A stretch of DNA of 64,000 bases from Clostridiales bacterium (GTDB taxonomy: Bacteria; Bacillota_A; Clostridia; Oscillospirales; Oscillospiraceae), in assembly GCA_019410105.1 (NCBI GenBank), contig DXTB01000001.1:186001-250000 (forward strand), given 5' to 3'. The position numbers were made by a program, and so were the translations under genes. The notes under the pieces are model-generated. The model was not told where the DNA came from. It was given only the letters and a program-made list of their open reading frames with translations, and did not search any database. Each line of letters opens with the position of its first letter. The stretch's first letter is position 1. This document shows, in pieces, positions 41,241 to 50,149 of the stretch.

Positions 41241-42392
41241 CTATACCGCACCAGAGAGAATGTTACCCATTGTCTTTGCCGCTTCACGCTTAGCCGAGGT
41301 CGTTACATGAGCGTAGGTGTCCAGCGTGAAGCCTGCCGAAAAATGCCCTAGCATGCCAGACACGGTCTTGATGTCCACACCGTTTTGCAGGGCCAGCGTT
41401 GCGAAGGTGTGGCGCAGGTCGTGAAAACGCACCTTCGGCAGCCCTGCCCGCTTTAGGACTCGGTGCAGCATGTGCAACACGCTGTCCGGCGACATGGGGC
41501 CTCCGGTGGGTGACGGGAACACCCATTCGCTGTTACCCGTTTTTCTTCTTTGCTGCATCAGAACGTCTATCGCGTCTGCCGACAGCGGCAGTGTGCGGTA
41601 GGCGTTTTTTGTTTTCAGCGGCATCTCAATGATTTTGCCGTCGATGCGCCCGATCTGCCGTTGAACCCGGAGGTCTCCTTTTTCCAAATCAATGTCCGAC
41701 CATTTTAATCCGAGCAACTCGCCCCGCCGCAGGCCGGTGGTCAGGTCGATGTAGTACAGGGCGAACACGCCGCTGTCTTTTGCCTCGCGGAGGAAGGATG
41801 TCAGCTGCTCAACGGGAAGCGTCTGCATTTCCTTGTGCTCCGCCTTCGGCAACGCGCAGCCATCTGCCGGATTGCGGGCGATCAGCCGCTGCTCGACTGC
41901 CAGCTTCAGGGCAGAGGAAATGATTTGATGGATGTTGCGCACTGTTTTGGCGCTCAGTCCCTTGGGCTGCTTCTGTGCTTCGATTCGCTCTACCCGCCCT
42001 TCCGCCAACAATTTCTTGTAGAACTGTTGCAGATGCAGCGTCGTCAAATCATTCAACGGGATCTTGCCGAGCTGCGGCTTGATGTGGTTTTCGATGTAGC
42101 CATGATAGGTCAGGTAGGTGGATGGGCGCATTTTGATTTTGGCATAGTTCTCATACCATACTTCTAACCAATTACCTACCGTGTAGGTCTTGGCCCGCCC
42201 GTAGTCGACGCCGACGTTTTCCTCGATTGCCTTTTTCAGCTTTTCCTTGACTTCGGCCTGCGTCTTGCCGAGAACATTCTTGATGATGGCTTTGCCGGTT
42301 TCTGGATCTCGGCCAACCGTGTACCGGCCCTCCCAGCGTCCGTCCTTTCGTTTTCTGATGTTACCCTCGCCGTTTGCTCGTCTTTTCGGCAT
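41241..42392 (-). CDS. int: Tyrosine recombinase (integrase) of the island
   Basis: 383 residues with AAAGGAGG before the ATG. A basic N-terminus with the arm-binding pattern (GEGNIRKRKDGRWEGRYTVG) is followed by a core-binding SAM-like domain (about 60-160, YTVGNWLEVWYENYAKIKMRPSTYLTY). The catalytic domain shows all key residues: Arg in TGLRRGELLGLKW (near 218), HDLRHTFATLAL (His-x-x-Arg near 322), LGHFSAGF (His) and the nucleophile Tyr in LDTYAHVT (near 361). It points toward the tRNA att site, the usual layout for Tn916-like and ICE integrases. It is closely related to the broken integrase at 50389-51485. Confidence 0.96.
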   Translation of the reverse strand: MPKRRANGEGNIRKRKDGRWEGRYTVGRDPETGKAIIKNVLGKTQAEVKEKLKKAIEENVGVDYGRAKTYTVGNWLEVWYENYAKIKMRPSTYLTYHGYIENHIKPQLGKIPLNDLTTLHLQQFYKKLLAEGRVERIEAQKQPKGLSAKTVRNIHQIISSALKLAVEQRLIARNPADGCALPKAEHKEMQTLPVEQLTSFLREAKDSGVFALYYIDLTTGLRRGELLGLKWSDIDLEKGDLRVQRQIGRIDGKIIEMPLKTKNAYRTLPLSADAIDVLMQQRRKTGNSEWVFPSPTGGPMSPDSVLHMLHRVLKRAGLPKVRFHDLRHTFATLALQNGVDIKTVSGMLGHFSAGFTLDTYAHVTTSAKREAAKTMGNILSGAV

Positions 42393-43000
42393 AAAATCAG
42401 CCTCCTTTGTAACGGCAAACCATACCGTAAACAGCAGAGGAAAGCTATCGGAAAACCGAACTGTTATCAGAAAGTTATCATTTGCGCTCCATCAAGTGGA
42501 GAGCCTAATCTTTGTCTATTGCGGCGCAAATTTTGCACTGCCGGAGGGGACGCTTCTTTGGTTACAGCGGTGCGATTTTCGGACGGTCAAGAAGCCCTTT
42601 CCATTGACTACAGCGGCGCAAAATATGTTTGCCCTGCGCTGCCGATCTTGAGAGGCGTGACTACCTTAGTTTCCTCCTAAAACGGCCACAAGGCACCACC
42701 AAAATCCTTGGGACACCTGCGTTTGCGGGAACTAAGACGCCAGCCGTTCTGAAATTTTCTTCAAAAGGCGCCACAACCGACTGCGTTGAAATCCCCGTCA
42801 ACTGCCCGCACTGCGGGCAGAAGTGGCGGCTGCGGCGGCGCTTGCGACGCCAGCCCTTTATCCTGCTTTCTTTTTCGTCCTCGAAAAAGGCTCGAAAAGC
42901 ACCGAAAGGCTCTCCACAAAACTCCCACACACCACGCTCAATCACTGACTATAAGCGCTGTTATTCTCATTCTCACAGTTCCATTTCAGTCTTGCTTTGG
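42393..43000. repeat. Non-coding stretch with a 46-bp periodic motif
   Basis: No gene is supported between the integrase start and the repeat copy at 43001. At 42516, 42562 and 42608 a motif of the form CTAYWGCGGYGCRAWWTT recurs with exactly 46-bp spacing. The same motif occurs once near 61425-61445, outside the island. The rest (42640-43000) holds small GC dyads such as CTGCCCGCAC-TGCGGGCAG, and open frames that look like chance. Confidence 0.55.
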
Positions 43001-43309
43001 ACATTCTCCCACAAACGCCGCACATTCGCTTTCACCTCCGAAAGCGGGTACGTACCTCGCCATCGCCAGCAAAATCGCACACAGCGGCTCACAGGGCGAA
43101 ACAGGGGTGCTTTGGATGGGGGCGCTATCTCTACCCTCTGACCGTTTTGCGCGGTCCGAAAACCCTGCATGGCCAGAGGGTAGAACGGCATACTTTGCCC
43201 CTTTTGGGTCTTGGCCGAGGGTGCTCCCGAAGAACGCAGAAAGCCTTCGGAACAGCGATGCGCTTATGCGCGTCGCTGTTCCGAGGCGTCGCGGCCCCGC
43301 TGGGCTGCG
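43001..43309. repeat. 0.3-kb repeat, copy A
   Basis: This segment is clearly related (roughly three-quarters identical by eye) over its whole length to 48246-48552, in the same orientation. Shared blocks include TTCGCTTTCAC, AAAGCGGGTAC, ATCGCACACAGCGGC and, at the end, GTCGCGGCCCCGCTGGGCTG. A 19-bp hairpin stem (43245-43263 with 43268-43286) lies near the right end. The two copies flank the two-component and first lipoprotein genes. Confidence 0.8.
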
Positions 43310-43404
43310 CAGACCGACACCGCCCGCTGAGCGGACTGTGCTTGCTCCGATATCTCCCAGAGTCCAACTCTGTTTGCGGCGTCCGGCGTTCCCTCTCTCT
43401 GTCT

Positions 43405-44721
43405 TTATCCCCGGAGCATGACCCTTGCGCGGAATACGCCGTCCTGATAGGTAACCGTACTCACCCCGCAGGATTTTTCTGCGATGTGACGGACGGACTG
43501 AAGTCCGACGCCGTCTCCTTTTCGCTTGGAGGACTGGAATACGCCACCTTTTTCGCGGATGACTCCGTCATAGGTGTTTTCAACCTGAATCAGTGCCAGA
43601 CTGTTGCCATGCAGATAGGCTGTCAGTTTGATTCTGCGTCGGGCAGGCGCAGTGCGCAGGCTGGCTTCCAGCGCATTTTCCAGCAGATTAGAGAGGACCA
43701 GGCACAGATCGATCTCGTCTACAGGAAGACATTCCGGCAGATCGAGCTGCACGGAAAATGGGATCTGCTCCCGCTTCGCAAGTGCGCAGTAATACCCGAC
43801 CACGCCGTCTGCCGCCCGGTTTTCACAGAAATGCAGCTCCAGACTCGGGATTCTGGAAACTGCGCTGGAAAGATAGGCTTTGATCTTTTCAAGATTCCCT
43901 TCTTCTGCAAGGGCATCGAGCTGACATAGCTGGTGGCGCAGATCGTGCCGCGCCTGTCGGGCTTCCTCAATGGCAGCATTCAGGCTTTCGTAGCGCTGCT
44001 GCTGCATGGAAAGCAGCTGGTTCCCCTGCTGCAATCTCACATTCCGGTTGATGCTGATCGCCATCAGAAGGAAGATTGCGTTGAAGAAAAGCATCAAAAA
44101 CAAAAGTGCGATGCTGATCACAAAATAGCCCTGCAAAACACGCCCGGTATAGAGCGTGTCCGCATACTTGGGGATCATAAACAGATTCAGCGCAATGAAC
44201 ACCAGCGGCAGCACCCAGAAGGAATACCAAGTCTGCGCAAAATTTTCATCCTCGACCATCCTCCGCACGCTGTGCGTCGCAGGATAATAGGCGATGACGG
44301 CAAACAGCCAGCAGATCACCTGATAGCAAATCACGGCCCGCAGACAGAACCATGGCGCAGCCTGCGCCTGCGGCAAACCGGCCAGCATAGCGGCGTTAAT
44401 TGCTCTTGAAAGGCTGTTGATACAGGCAAATACCGCACAGACGGACAACGCAATCGTTCCGGATTTCCAAAGCGAAATCCGGAGCGTTTTTATGTAGATC
44501 ACGGTTGTGAGCAAGGTCAGCCCCGCAAGCACCGGCGCAGTCGGCATGCGGCGCGCATAGCACACCACGCCTCCGGCGGCACAAAGCAGCGCAAGCAGCG
44601 GGGCAAGCCACAAAACAAGCTTTGACAGCGGCTGCTTTAAGCTAGATTTTACCGGGAAGTAGGCAAGCAGCATGCCGGGAATCACCACGCCGAGCTCCAG
44701 AATTGGACGCAGCAGCTCCAT
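43405..44721 (-). CDS. AgrC-like sensor histidine kinase (GHKL type)
   Basis: The ATG at 44721 shares its A with the stop of the response regulator gene, so translation is coupled; the frame reads on upstream inside that gene and is not used. 438 residues. Residues 1-225 hold about six or seven membrane helices and no large outer domain, as in peptide- or small-molecule-sensing AgrC relatives. After a short coiled segment comes RQARHDLRHQLCQLDAL with the phospho-acceptor His, then N box LVLSNLLENALEASL and G box KGDGVGLQSVRHIAEK. It lies downstream of its regulator in a two-gene operon. No agrD/agrB pair is visible nearby. Confidence 0.92.
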   Translation of the reverse strand: MELLRPILELGVVIPGMLLAYFPVKSSLKQPLSKLVLWLAPLLALLCAAGGVVCYARRMPTAPVLAGLTLLTTVIYIKTLRISLWKSGTIALSVCAVFACINSLSRAINAAMLAGLPQAQAAPWFCLRAVICYQVICWLFAVIAYYPATHSVRRMVEDENFAQTWYSFWVLPLVFIALNLFMIPKYADTLYTGRVLQGYFVISIALLFLMLFFNAIFLLMAISINRNVRLQQGNQLLSMQQQRYESLNAAIEEARQARHDLRHQLCQLDALAEEGNLEKIKAYLSSAVSRIPSLELHFCENRAADGVVGYYCALAKREQIPFSVQLDLPECLPVDEIDLCLVLSNLLENALEASLRTAPARRRIKLTAYLHGNSLALIQVENTYDGVIREKGGVFQSSKRKGDGVGLQSVRHIAEKSCGVSTVTYQDGVFRARVMLRG

Positions 44722-45443
44722 TATACCATACGCCCCCTTTGCAGCAAGAACTCCATAAATGCCTGCCGGGCACTTTTCAGAAGGTCCTGACTGACAAACA
44801 CGCGGCTTCCGTCCGCCATGCGGAAGGCGGAGCCTTCCAGATCCTTCGCGTGTTCCAGATTCACGATTACGCCGCGCCCGCACACAAAAAAGCGTGTGTC
44901 ATCCTTTAGTGGGGCGATGAACGTCTTGAAGGGTTGGCGTGTGGCAAGCGTCTTTTGAACCGTCGTATGGACGTAGATCAAGTGGGCGAAGTGTTCTGCG
45001 TAGACGATGTCCTGATAGCGCAGATGGATCTCGCTTCCCTCCACCTTTAGCTCCATATATTTGTCCGGCTGCGGTATGCGGGCAAGCAGCTCGTCCGTCA
45101 GCGCATCGATATCCGCTTCGGTAAAGGGCTTGACCAGATAGTGCAGCGCCCGTACCTGAAAGCCCTCCAGCGCATGGTCGGTCGAGGTCGTGGTAAAAAC
45201 CAGCAGGCAGTCCGTGTTGGTTTTCCGCAGCTTCTTTGCCGCCTCCATGCCCGTCATGCCATCCATATAAATATCCAGAAATGCGGCAGTAAAGGGCGCT
45301 TTCCTTGCCGCTTCCAGAAATGTCTCGCCGCTTTCGTATTCCAGAATATCCGCCTGCACATTTCTCCGGTGAAGCTGCTGCTCCAGCCGGTCTTTCAGCA
45401 GTGCACGTTCCGCAGCAAGATCATCCACAATCGCAATTCTCAT
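44721..45443 (-). CDS. LytTR-family response regulator
   Basis: 240 residues. The receiver domain (1-120) has the acidic pair in AIVDDLAAE, the phospho-acceptor Asp in AAFLDIYMDGMTG (near residue 57) and Lys in YLVKPF (near 107). The C-terminal LytTR DNA-binding domain runs from about 135 (LKVEGSEIHLRYQDIVYAEHFAHLIYVHT ... FFVCGRGVIVNLEHAKDL). It is the first gene of the pair, read from 45443 leftward, divergent from a receiver-like gene at 45634. Its targets are likely the island promoters, including that of the lipoprotein genes; this is inference. Confidence 0.93.
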   Translation of the reverse strand: MRIAIVDDLAAERALLKDRLEQQLHRRNVQADILEYESGETFLEAARKAPFTAAFLDIYMDGMTGMEAAKKLRKTNTDCLLVFTTTSTDHALEGFQVRALHYLVKPFTEADIDALTDELLARIPQPDKYMELKVEGSEIHLRYQDIVYAEHFAHLIYVHTTVQKTLATRQPFKTFIAPLKDDTRFFVCGRGVIVNLEHAKDLEGSAFRMADGSRVFVSQDLLKSARQAFMEFLLQRGRMV

Positions 45444-45633
45444 GCAGGGTTCTCTCCTTGTGCTTGAATTCCAAGATAATTATATCACAGCGTGTCGAGG
45501 ATGACAAAGAACCGCTGTCGGAATTCGTGCCAAAATCGCCCCTTTCGTGCTACGGCGCTTGAAAAAGCCGAATGGCCTTTTTATACTGAGTGCAAGCAAA
45601 ATGAAAAATCGGATGAAGGAAGGAGGGAAATCT

Positions 45634-45993
45634 GTGTATCGTATTGCCGTGCTGGCAGAACAGGAAGCAGAGCGGCAGCGCTACGCTGAGCAAATTACCC
45701 GGTTTTGTGAAGCGAAGGGGCTGTTTCCGCAGGTCATGCAATATGACGACCAGGAACGCTTTTTTGAAACGGCGCAGAAAGAGGCTCCAACCAATGCCGT
45801 CATTGCGCTTTCCGGAGTGGCAGGACTGAATGCAGCGGAGCATCTTCGCTCCTTATGCCCCGCGTGCCGGATGATCTGGTGCAGCGACTTGGATTTCTCC
45901 CTTCACGCCTTCCGGCTGCGAGCAGACTATTTCCTGCTGGAGCCGGTTTCCGAGGAAGCATTCCGGCGAGGACTGAATGCCTGGATTGAATAA
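45634..45993 (+). CDS. Stand-alone pseudo-receiver protein
   Basis: The GTG at 45634 is chosen because AGGAGGG lies seven bases upstream; an ATG at 45601 is an alternative. 119 residues aligning end to end with the receiver domain of the divergent LytTR regulator. Every catalytic residue is replaced: the acidic pair reads AVLAEQE, the phospho-acceptor region AVIALSGVAGL, and the lysine position LLEPVS. It has no output domain. It could act as a dominant partner or phosphorylation-independent modulator of the regulator, or be an evolutionary left-over. It precedes the lipoprotein gene by 50 bp on the same strand. Confidence 0.68.
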   Translation: MYRIAVLAEQEAERQRYAEQITRFCEAKGLFPQVMQYDDQERFFETAQKEAPTNAVIALSGVAGLNAAEHLRSLCPACRMIWCSDLDFSLHAFRLRADYFLLEPVSEEAFRRGLNAWIE

Positions 45994-46043
45994 ACGGGCA
46001 TCGAACCAAACCAAGACAACAAGCACAAAAATGGAGGATATCA

Positions 46044-48107
46044 ATGAAAAAGAAAAAGTTACAATGTTCTGTACCAACCCTTCTGCTGGCCGGTGTGTTG
46101 TGCCTGACATTGGCGGCCTGCGGTGCGAAGCAGTCTTCCGACATGCTTGCATCGGATACAGACTCCGCGGCAAGCGCCGCCCTGCCGGTAAAGGCCATGA
46201 ATGCCAAGCGTGTCGATGAAAACCCCTATATGGCAAAGAGCGACGCCAACATTCACCACGACGGCTACAATACCGACTCTACGGATGAAGTCCTGCCGCT
46301 TGGCATCTATCCGGAGATCAATGTTTCCTATGAAAAAACCAACGCGAACGCTTCGCCTGCCATTTACTTTGACAGCTACGGCCACGCAGTCGTACCGCTG
46401 CTCGGCGGCATCGCCATCCGCGATCTGAATGCCGAAGAGACGAAGACTCTTGGCTATTTCTCTCCGAAGCAACATGACGGCGGTGGTTATGTCATCCAGA
46501 GCTCCTACACGTTCCTTGACTCGGAAAACCTCATCGTCTGCCCCACCAGCAACAACCATGTGCTGATGCTGCGGGCAACCGATGAAGCAGGAAACGTCCT
46601 GCCGGAGTTTGAAAAGGTACTGGACATTGACATCAAGGCGGCAGCCGAAGCTGCGCTCGGCAAGGAGCTGACGCAGAATCTTCTTTCTGTGGTCTTTGAC
46701 TACGACGGCAACCTCTGGTTTGCAACCGGCGGCTTCCGCATCTATCCCGAGCGTGAGCAGCAGGGCGTGCTCGGCTACATCGCCCACTCGGCGATCGAGG
46801 CGATCCTGAACGGAGAGCAGGCCGACCTTTCGAAGGCCGTCTTCATCTACGGGCTGGCGCTCGGCGAGGGCGCGGAAAACGGGATTGCCGCCTCCAAGGA
46901 CGGCGCGGTCATCCTGACGAACCAGAACTGCTATCTGCTGCGTGCCAATAACGGTGTCGAGGTTGTCTGGTGCACACCGTATGAGAGCGTCGGTGCGAAG
47001 GTCAGCGGCGAGGGTGACAAGACCACCGGCGGCGGTCTTGCCTGGGGCGGCGGCTGCTCCCCGTCGCTGACGCCGGATCTTGTGATGTTCACCGACAATG
47101 CGGATCCAGTCAAGCTGCTGGCGCTCGATATGAAGACCGGTGAGATCGTTGCAAGCATGCCGGTTCTGGATGATCTGCCCGAGGGCTATCAGGTGGCGGT
47201 TGAAAACTCTGCCATCGTCTATGACGACAGTGAGGGCACCGTCAGCACGATTGTCTGCAACTGGTTCGGCGCAGGCAGCGCAGGCCTTGCCGATCCCAAC
47301 AGTGACTCTTCCATCCAGAGCTACGCCAACATCTATGACATGAACTGGCTGACAAAGGGCAACTGCATGATCGCGCCCGGCGTCGAGCGCGTGGACACCG
47401 TGAAAACCGATAGCGGCTATGAGATGAAGAGCATCTGGTCTCGAAATGACCTGAGCGATACATCGATTCTCAAGCTCTCCACCGCGACGGGCTATATCTA
47501 CGGCTATGTGCAGGATCTGGAAAGCGGCATGTGGCAGTACATCATTCTGGACTTTGCCACCGGCGAGACGGTATTCACCATGGACGTCTCCAACAAATAT
47601 GGCTACAATAACATGGCTATCGGTATGTATGCCGGAAACAGCGGCAATGCGCTCTACTGCCCGACGGGCTATCTAGAGCTGCTGTGCTTGCAGGACCGCT
47701 TTGTGTATCTTCCCGAAATGCCCTACCGCAAGGTCAATCTCGATAAGGCCGCGCGGAACGTACTGACACAGGAACAGTTTGAGCAGGACGGCGGTGACGG
47801 CACGGTCGCCAGCTGGCGCAATACTGTGACGGTCGAAAATGTTCATCCCAACACGACGGTCTCGTTCCGGATGAACAATCTTTCCGGAAGCGCCGCTGAG
47901 CTGAAGCTCTATGCCTACGGTGCAGATAGAAAGCTGGCGGAGGTCGGCAAAGAACTGTGGTCGGTCACGGATGAGACAGGCGCTGCCGTGGATACCCTGT
48001 CCGATGGCACACTGTATGAACTGCGTGTCAGCGTCGCAGACGGCGGTGCGTTCGACCTGAGCGAGGCGGAAAAGGAGATCAAAATTTCCGTTGTACTTGC
48101 GAAGTAA
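46044..48107 (+). CDS. Large lipoprotein, beta-propeller-like, unknown function
   Basis: 687 residues. The start KKKKLQCSVPTLLLAGVLCLTLAACGAK is a lipoprotein signal (Cys near 28). The mature part has recurring beta-strand blocks with GxxL/W and Asp-Gly turns, such as VVFDYDGNLWFATGG, GIAASKDGAVILTNQNCYLLRANNGVEVVW and VKLLALDMKTGEIVASMPVLDD. This pattern is seen in SMP-30/PQQ-like propellers. Residues 590-687 look like a small beta-sandwich (VTVENVHPNTTVSFRMNNLSGSAAEL). No catalytic motif is evident. TGGAGG lies before the ATG. It is probably a surface binding protein whose expression is controlled by the adjacent two-component system. Confidence 0.7.
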   Translation: MKKKKLQCSVPTLLLAGVLCLTLAACGAKQSSDMLASDTDSAASAALPVKAMNAKRVDENPYMAKSDANIHHDGYNTDSTDEVLPLGIYPEINVSYEKTNANASPAIYFDSYGHAVVPLLGGIAIRDLNAEETKTLGYFSPKQHDGGGYVIQSSYTFLDSENLIVCPTSNNHVLMLRATDEAGNVLPEFEKVLDIDIKAAAEAALGKELTQNLLSVVFDYDGNLWFATGGFRIYPEREQQGVLGYIAHSAIEAILNGEQADLSKAVFIYGLALGEGAENGIAASKDGAVILTNQNCYLLRANNGVEVVWCTPYESVGAKVSGEGDKTTGGGLAWGGGCSPSLTPDLVMFTDNADPVKLLALDMKTGEIVASMPVLDDLPEGYQVAVENSAIVYDDSEGTVSTIVCNWFGAGSAGLADPNSDSSIQSYANIYDMNWLTKGNCMIAPGVERVDTVKTDSGYEMKSIWSRNDLSDTSILKLSTATGYIYGYVQDLESGMWQYIILDFATGETVFTMDVSNKYGYNNMAIGMYAGNSGNALYCPTGYLELLCLQDRFVYLPEMPYRKVNLDKAARNVLTQEQFEQDGGDGTVASWRNTVTVENVHPNTTVSFRMNNLSGSAAELKLYAYGADRKLAEVGKELWSVTDETGAAVDTLSDGTLYELRVSVADGGAFDLSEAEKEIKISVVLAK

Positions 48108-48113
48108 AACTCA

Positions 48114-48150
48114 AGGAAGGCTCCGGTGCCAAAAGCGCCGGAGCCTTCCT
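48114..48150 (+). terminator. Terminator of the large lipoprotein gene
   Basis: A 16-bp stem (48114-48129 with 48135-48150, one G-T pair) with a CAAAA loop, seven bases after the stop. The U-run is weak. Confidence 0.75.
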
Positions 48151-48245
48151 CAACCTGTCAAAATACCACAAAATCACTTCCACGAATATCGCCAAAAAGT
48201 TACTGTTACAACGCTGTTCCAAACCGCTTTTTAGCGCATTTTTCA

Positions 48246-48552
48246 ACTTCTCGCACAAACGGCCCACGTTCGCTTTCACGGGTGAAAGCGGGTACACACT
48301 CACCTTCGCCAACAGGATCGCACACAGCGGCTTACACGGCGAAACAGGGGCGATTCAGATGGGGGCGCTATTACTACCCTCGGAGCGTTCCGCACGTTCA
48401 CAAACATCCCCGGGCCGGGTATCAGAACAGCAAACTTTGCCGCTTTGGGGGCTTGGTCAAGGGTGCTCCCAAAGAACGCAAAGAGCCTACGGGACAGCGA
48501 CGCGCATAAGCGCATCGCTGTCCCGTAGGCGTCGCGGCCCCGCTGGGCTGCG
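48246..48552. repeat. 0.3-kb repeat, copy B
   Basis: Related over its full length to 43001-43309. Its hairpin (48485-48505 with 48510-48530) has a 21-bp stem with one C-A mismatch. The central 28 bases (48494-48521) equal the reverse complement of the matching bases in copy A (43252-43279), so the hairpin tip is flipped between copies. A further partial, more divergent copy seems to follow at about 48625-48720. No gene is supported between 48108 and 48929. Confidence 0.8.
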
Positions 48553-48787
48553 TGATCCTTTTTCTTCTGTCGAAATTGTGGCTTGTATGCCATGCGCTCA
48601 GGGTCTTTCCGCGTGTGCGAGACATGGGAGGTATCACTACCCTCGGCGTGCTTTGCGTGCTGCCGAAACGCCGGACGGCCGCTTGTCAAAGCGGCTAACT
48701 TGCCGTTTTCTGAGGTCGGGTGAGCAGCGTTCCTTGCGCAGTGCCTATTTTTTTCGAATATACAGAATTTTCTGTCGGCAGTTCCAG

Positions 48788-48816
48788 TTGCAAACACTTT
48801 TGCGCTATGGTACAAT
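48788..48816 (+). promoter_or_regulatory. Promoter of the second lipoprotein gene
   Basis: TTGCAA (48788-48793), 17-bp spacer, TACAAT (48811-48816); the leader is about 110 nt. Confidence 0.7.
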
Positions 48817-48929
48817 AAATCCAAGGAATTGGAAGAATTTCAGAACAATTATGCCGTTAAATTCCCGTTTGCAATTGCAAGTTCCTCACCGGGGCCACGC
48901 CCCAAACAACAGAAAGGAAGTGCTATCCC

Positions 48930-49970
48930 ATGAAGAAACTCATCTCCTTGGCTCTGGCAGCCCTCCTGCTGCTGAACCTTGCCGCCTGTGGGGAACGCTC
49001 CGTTTCCAATCCATCAGGTTCCTCCGGCGATTCTTCATCTTCAGCCGATCCCGCCCAGCCGGATGCCTTCTCCCCCGTCACCACGGAGGCGGAAGTTCGG
49101 GCTCTCTATGGGGACGACGCAAGCCTTATCACCTCCATCGAGGCGTACCAGGGAGATTTCCTGGTGAAACTGGGAACGGACGAGGACTGCCCCAGCTTGG
49201 ACTGGGTCTACGGCCAGAGCGGCATCCGCCGTCGGATGCTGTGGCTGGATACGCCCCTGCTTCGGTGCGAGATCGAGTCCCAGGCATCCGTCCGGGTGGT
49301 CACTGGCGGGCCTAACATCTATAACGGCGTCCCCGGTTTTCCACGCGTGGAGTTGGCCACACTGTGCCTTCTCTACGATGAGCAGGGCCGCGACCGAGGC
49401 TATGATCCCTATGTTTCTCCCGGCATTGGTAGCTCTGAAATCTACTGGGCCGGGGCTGGGGAGCGCTATTCCATGGGGATGCAGGGCCGCCGGGAGGCCA
49501 TCCGTTCCGCCCAAATCGATGCAGGGGGTCTCACCGTAGCCTTTGCCCCGCTGGCGGACGGCAGCGACTTCACCGCCGCCTACTGCGAGATCCCCTATAC
49601 CGAGGTGGCTCTCTCGGAGGACGGTATGACCCTCACCGTCACCATGCACGACACCTTCCTCAACAGCGGCACCCTCTCCAAGGATGTAGACCCGGACTTT
49701 TTGAAGGAGTATGGCTCCCTCTACCCAGAGAGCTTCCCCGCTGGGGAGCTGGCGGGAAGCTGCACCCTCATCGAGAATGCGGATCTGCGTCAGGATGGGA
49801 ACAACGCCGTGTTGACCGTCACTCTGGCTGACGGTCCCATCCACGGCAGGAACTTCGGTGACGGTTATTACCGCTTTACCGCTGAGACCGGCTATACCGG
49901 CATCGCCGACATCGGTCCCTACCTTCGAGTAACCCTCAACGCCACCAACGAGCTCTTTGCAGGCAACTGA
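48930..49970 (+). CDS. Lipoprotein of unknown function
   Basis: 346 residues with AAAGGAAG upstream. Signal peptide KKLISLALAALLLLNLAACGE with the lipobox Cys at 20, then a Ser-rich linker (residues 25-45) and a mature region of mixed alpha/beta character. Blocks such as SITSIEAYQGDFLVKLGTDEDCPSLDWVYG near 70 look like a small beta domain. I do not recognise a family. Residues 190-300 could be two Ig-like strand sets (LTVAFAPLADGSDFTAAYCEIPYTEVALSEDGMTLTVTM). It has its own promoter and is the last cargo gene of the island. Confidence 0.65.
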   Translation: MKKLISLALAALLLLNLAACGERSVSNPSGSSGDSSSSADPAQPDAFSPVTTEAEVRALYGDDASLITSIEAYQGDFLVKLGTDEDCPSLDWVYGQSGIRRRMLWLDTPLLRCEIESQASVRVVTGGPNIYNGVPGFPRVELATLCLLYDEQGRDRGYDPYVSPGIGSSEIYWAGAGERYSMGMQGRREAIRSAQIDAGGLTVAFAPLADGSDFTAAYCEIPYTEVALSEDGMTLTVTMHDTFLNSGTLSKDVDPDFLKEYGSLYPESFPAGELAGSCTLIENADLRQDGNNAVLTVTLADGPIHGRNFGDGYYRFTAETGYTGIADIGPYLRVTLNATNELFAGN

Positions 49971-50149
49971 GCAGTCCATACAAGCCGTGGACAGCGTGGG
50001 TGCGGGCGCACCATGTCTGACCCAGTTTTGACCCAGAATCCGAAAAAAGCGGGCAGGGCTGGACGGAAACAATGGAAAACTCACCGAACGAATGGCGGTA
50101 AAAAGCACAAATCGGAGCCGAAATGACTCCGATTTGCCCTTGAGACTGC
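49971..50149. other. Right end of the island: TGACCCA pair and a hairpin
   Basis: TGACCCAG occurs at 50018 and 50029, likely arm-type sites of the integrase. A hairpin AAATCGGAG/CTCCGATTT (50109-50135) precedes the right att copy. No gene is supported here. Confidence 0.6.

Noticed and set aside
42516..42630. CRISPR-like array
   Set aside because: Only three short imperfect motifs at 46-bp spacing, no conserved full repeat, and no cas genes in the window.
42629..43929. Plus-strand frames of 170-310 codons in the island
   Set aside because: They cover the repeat copy A and the antisense of the histidine kinase; no ribosome sites or domains.
48126..49315. Plus-strand frames across repeat copy B
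   Set aside because: They translate a repeat that also occurs at 43001 without conserved reading frame, and the second overlaps the lipoprotein gene out of phase.
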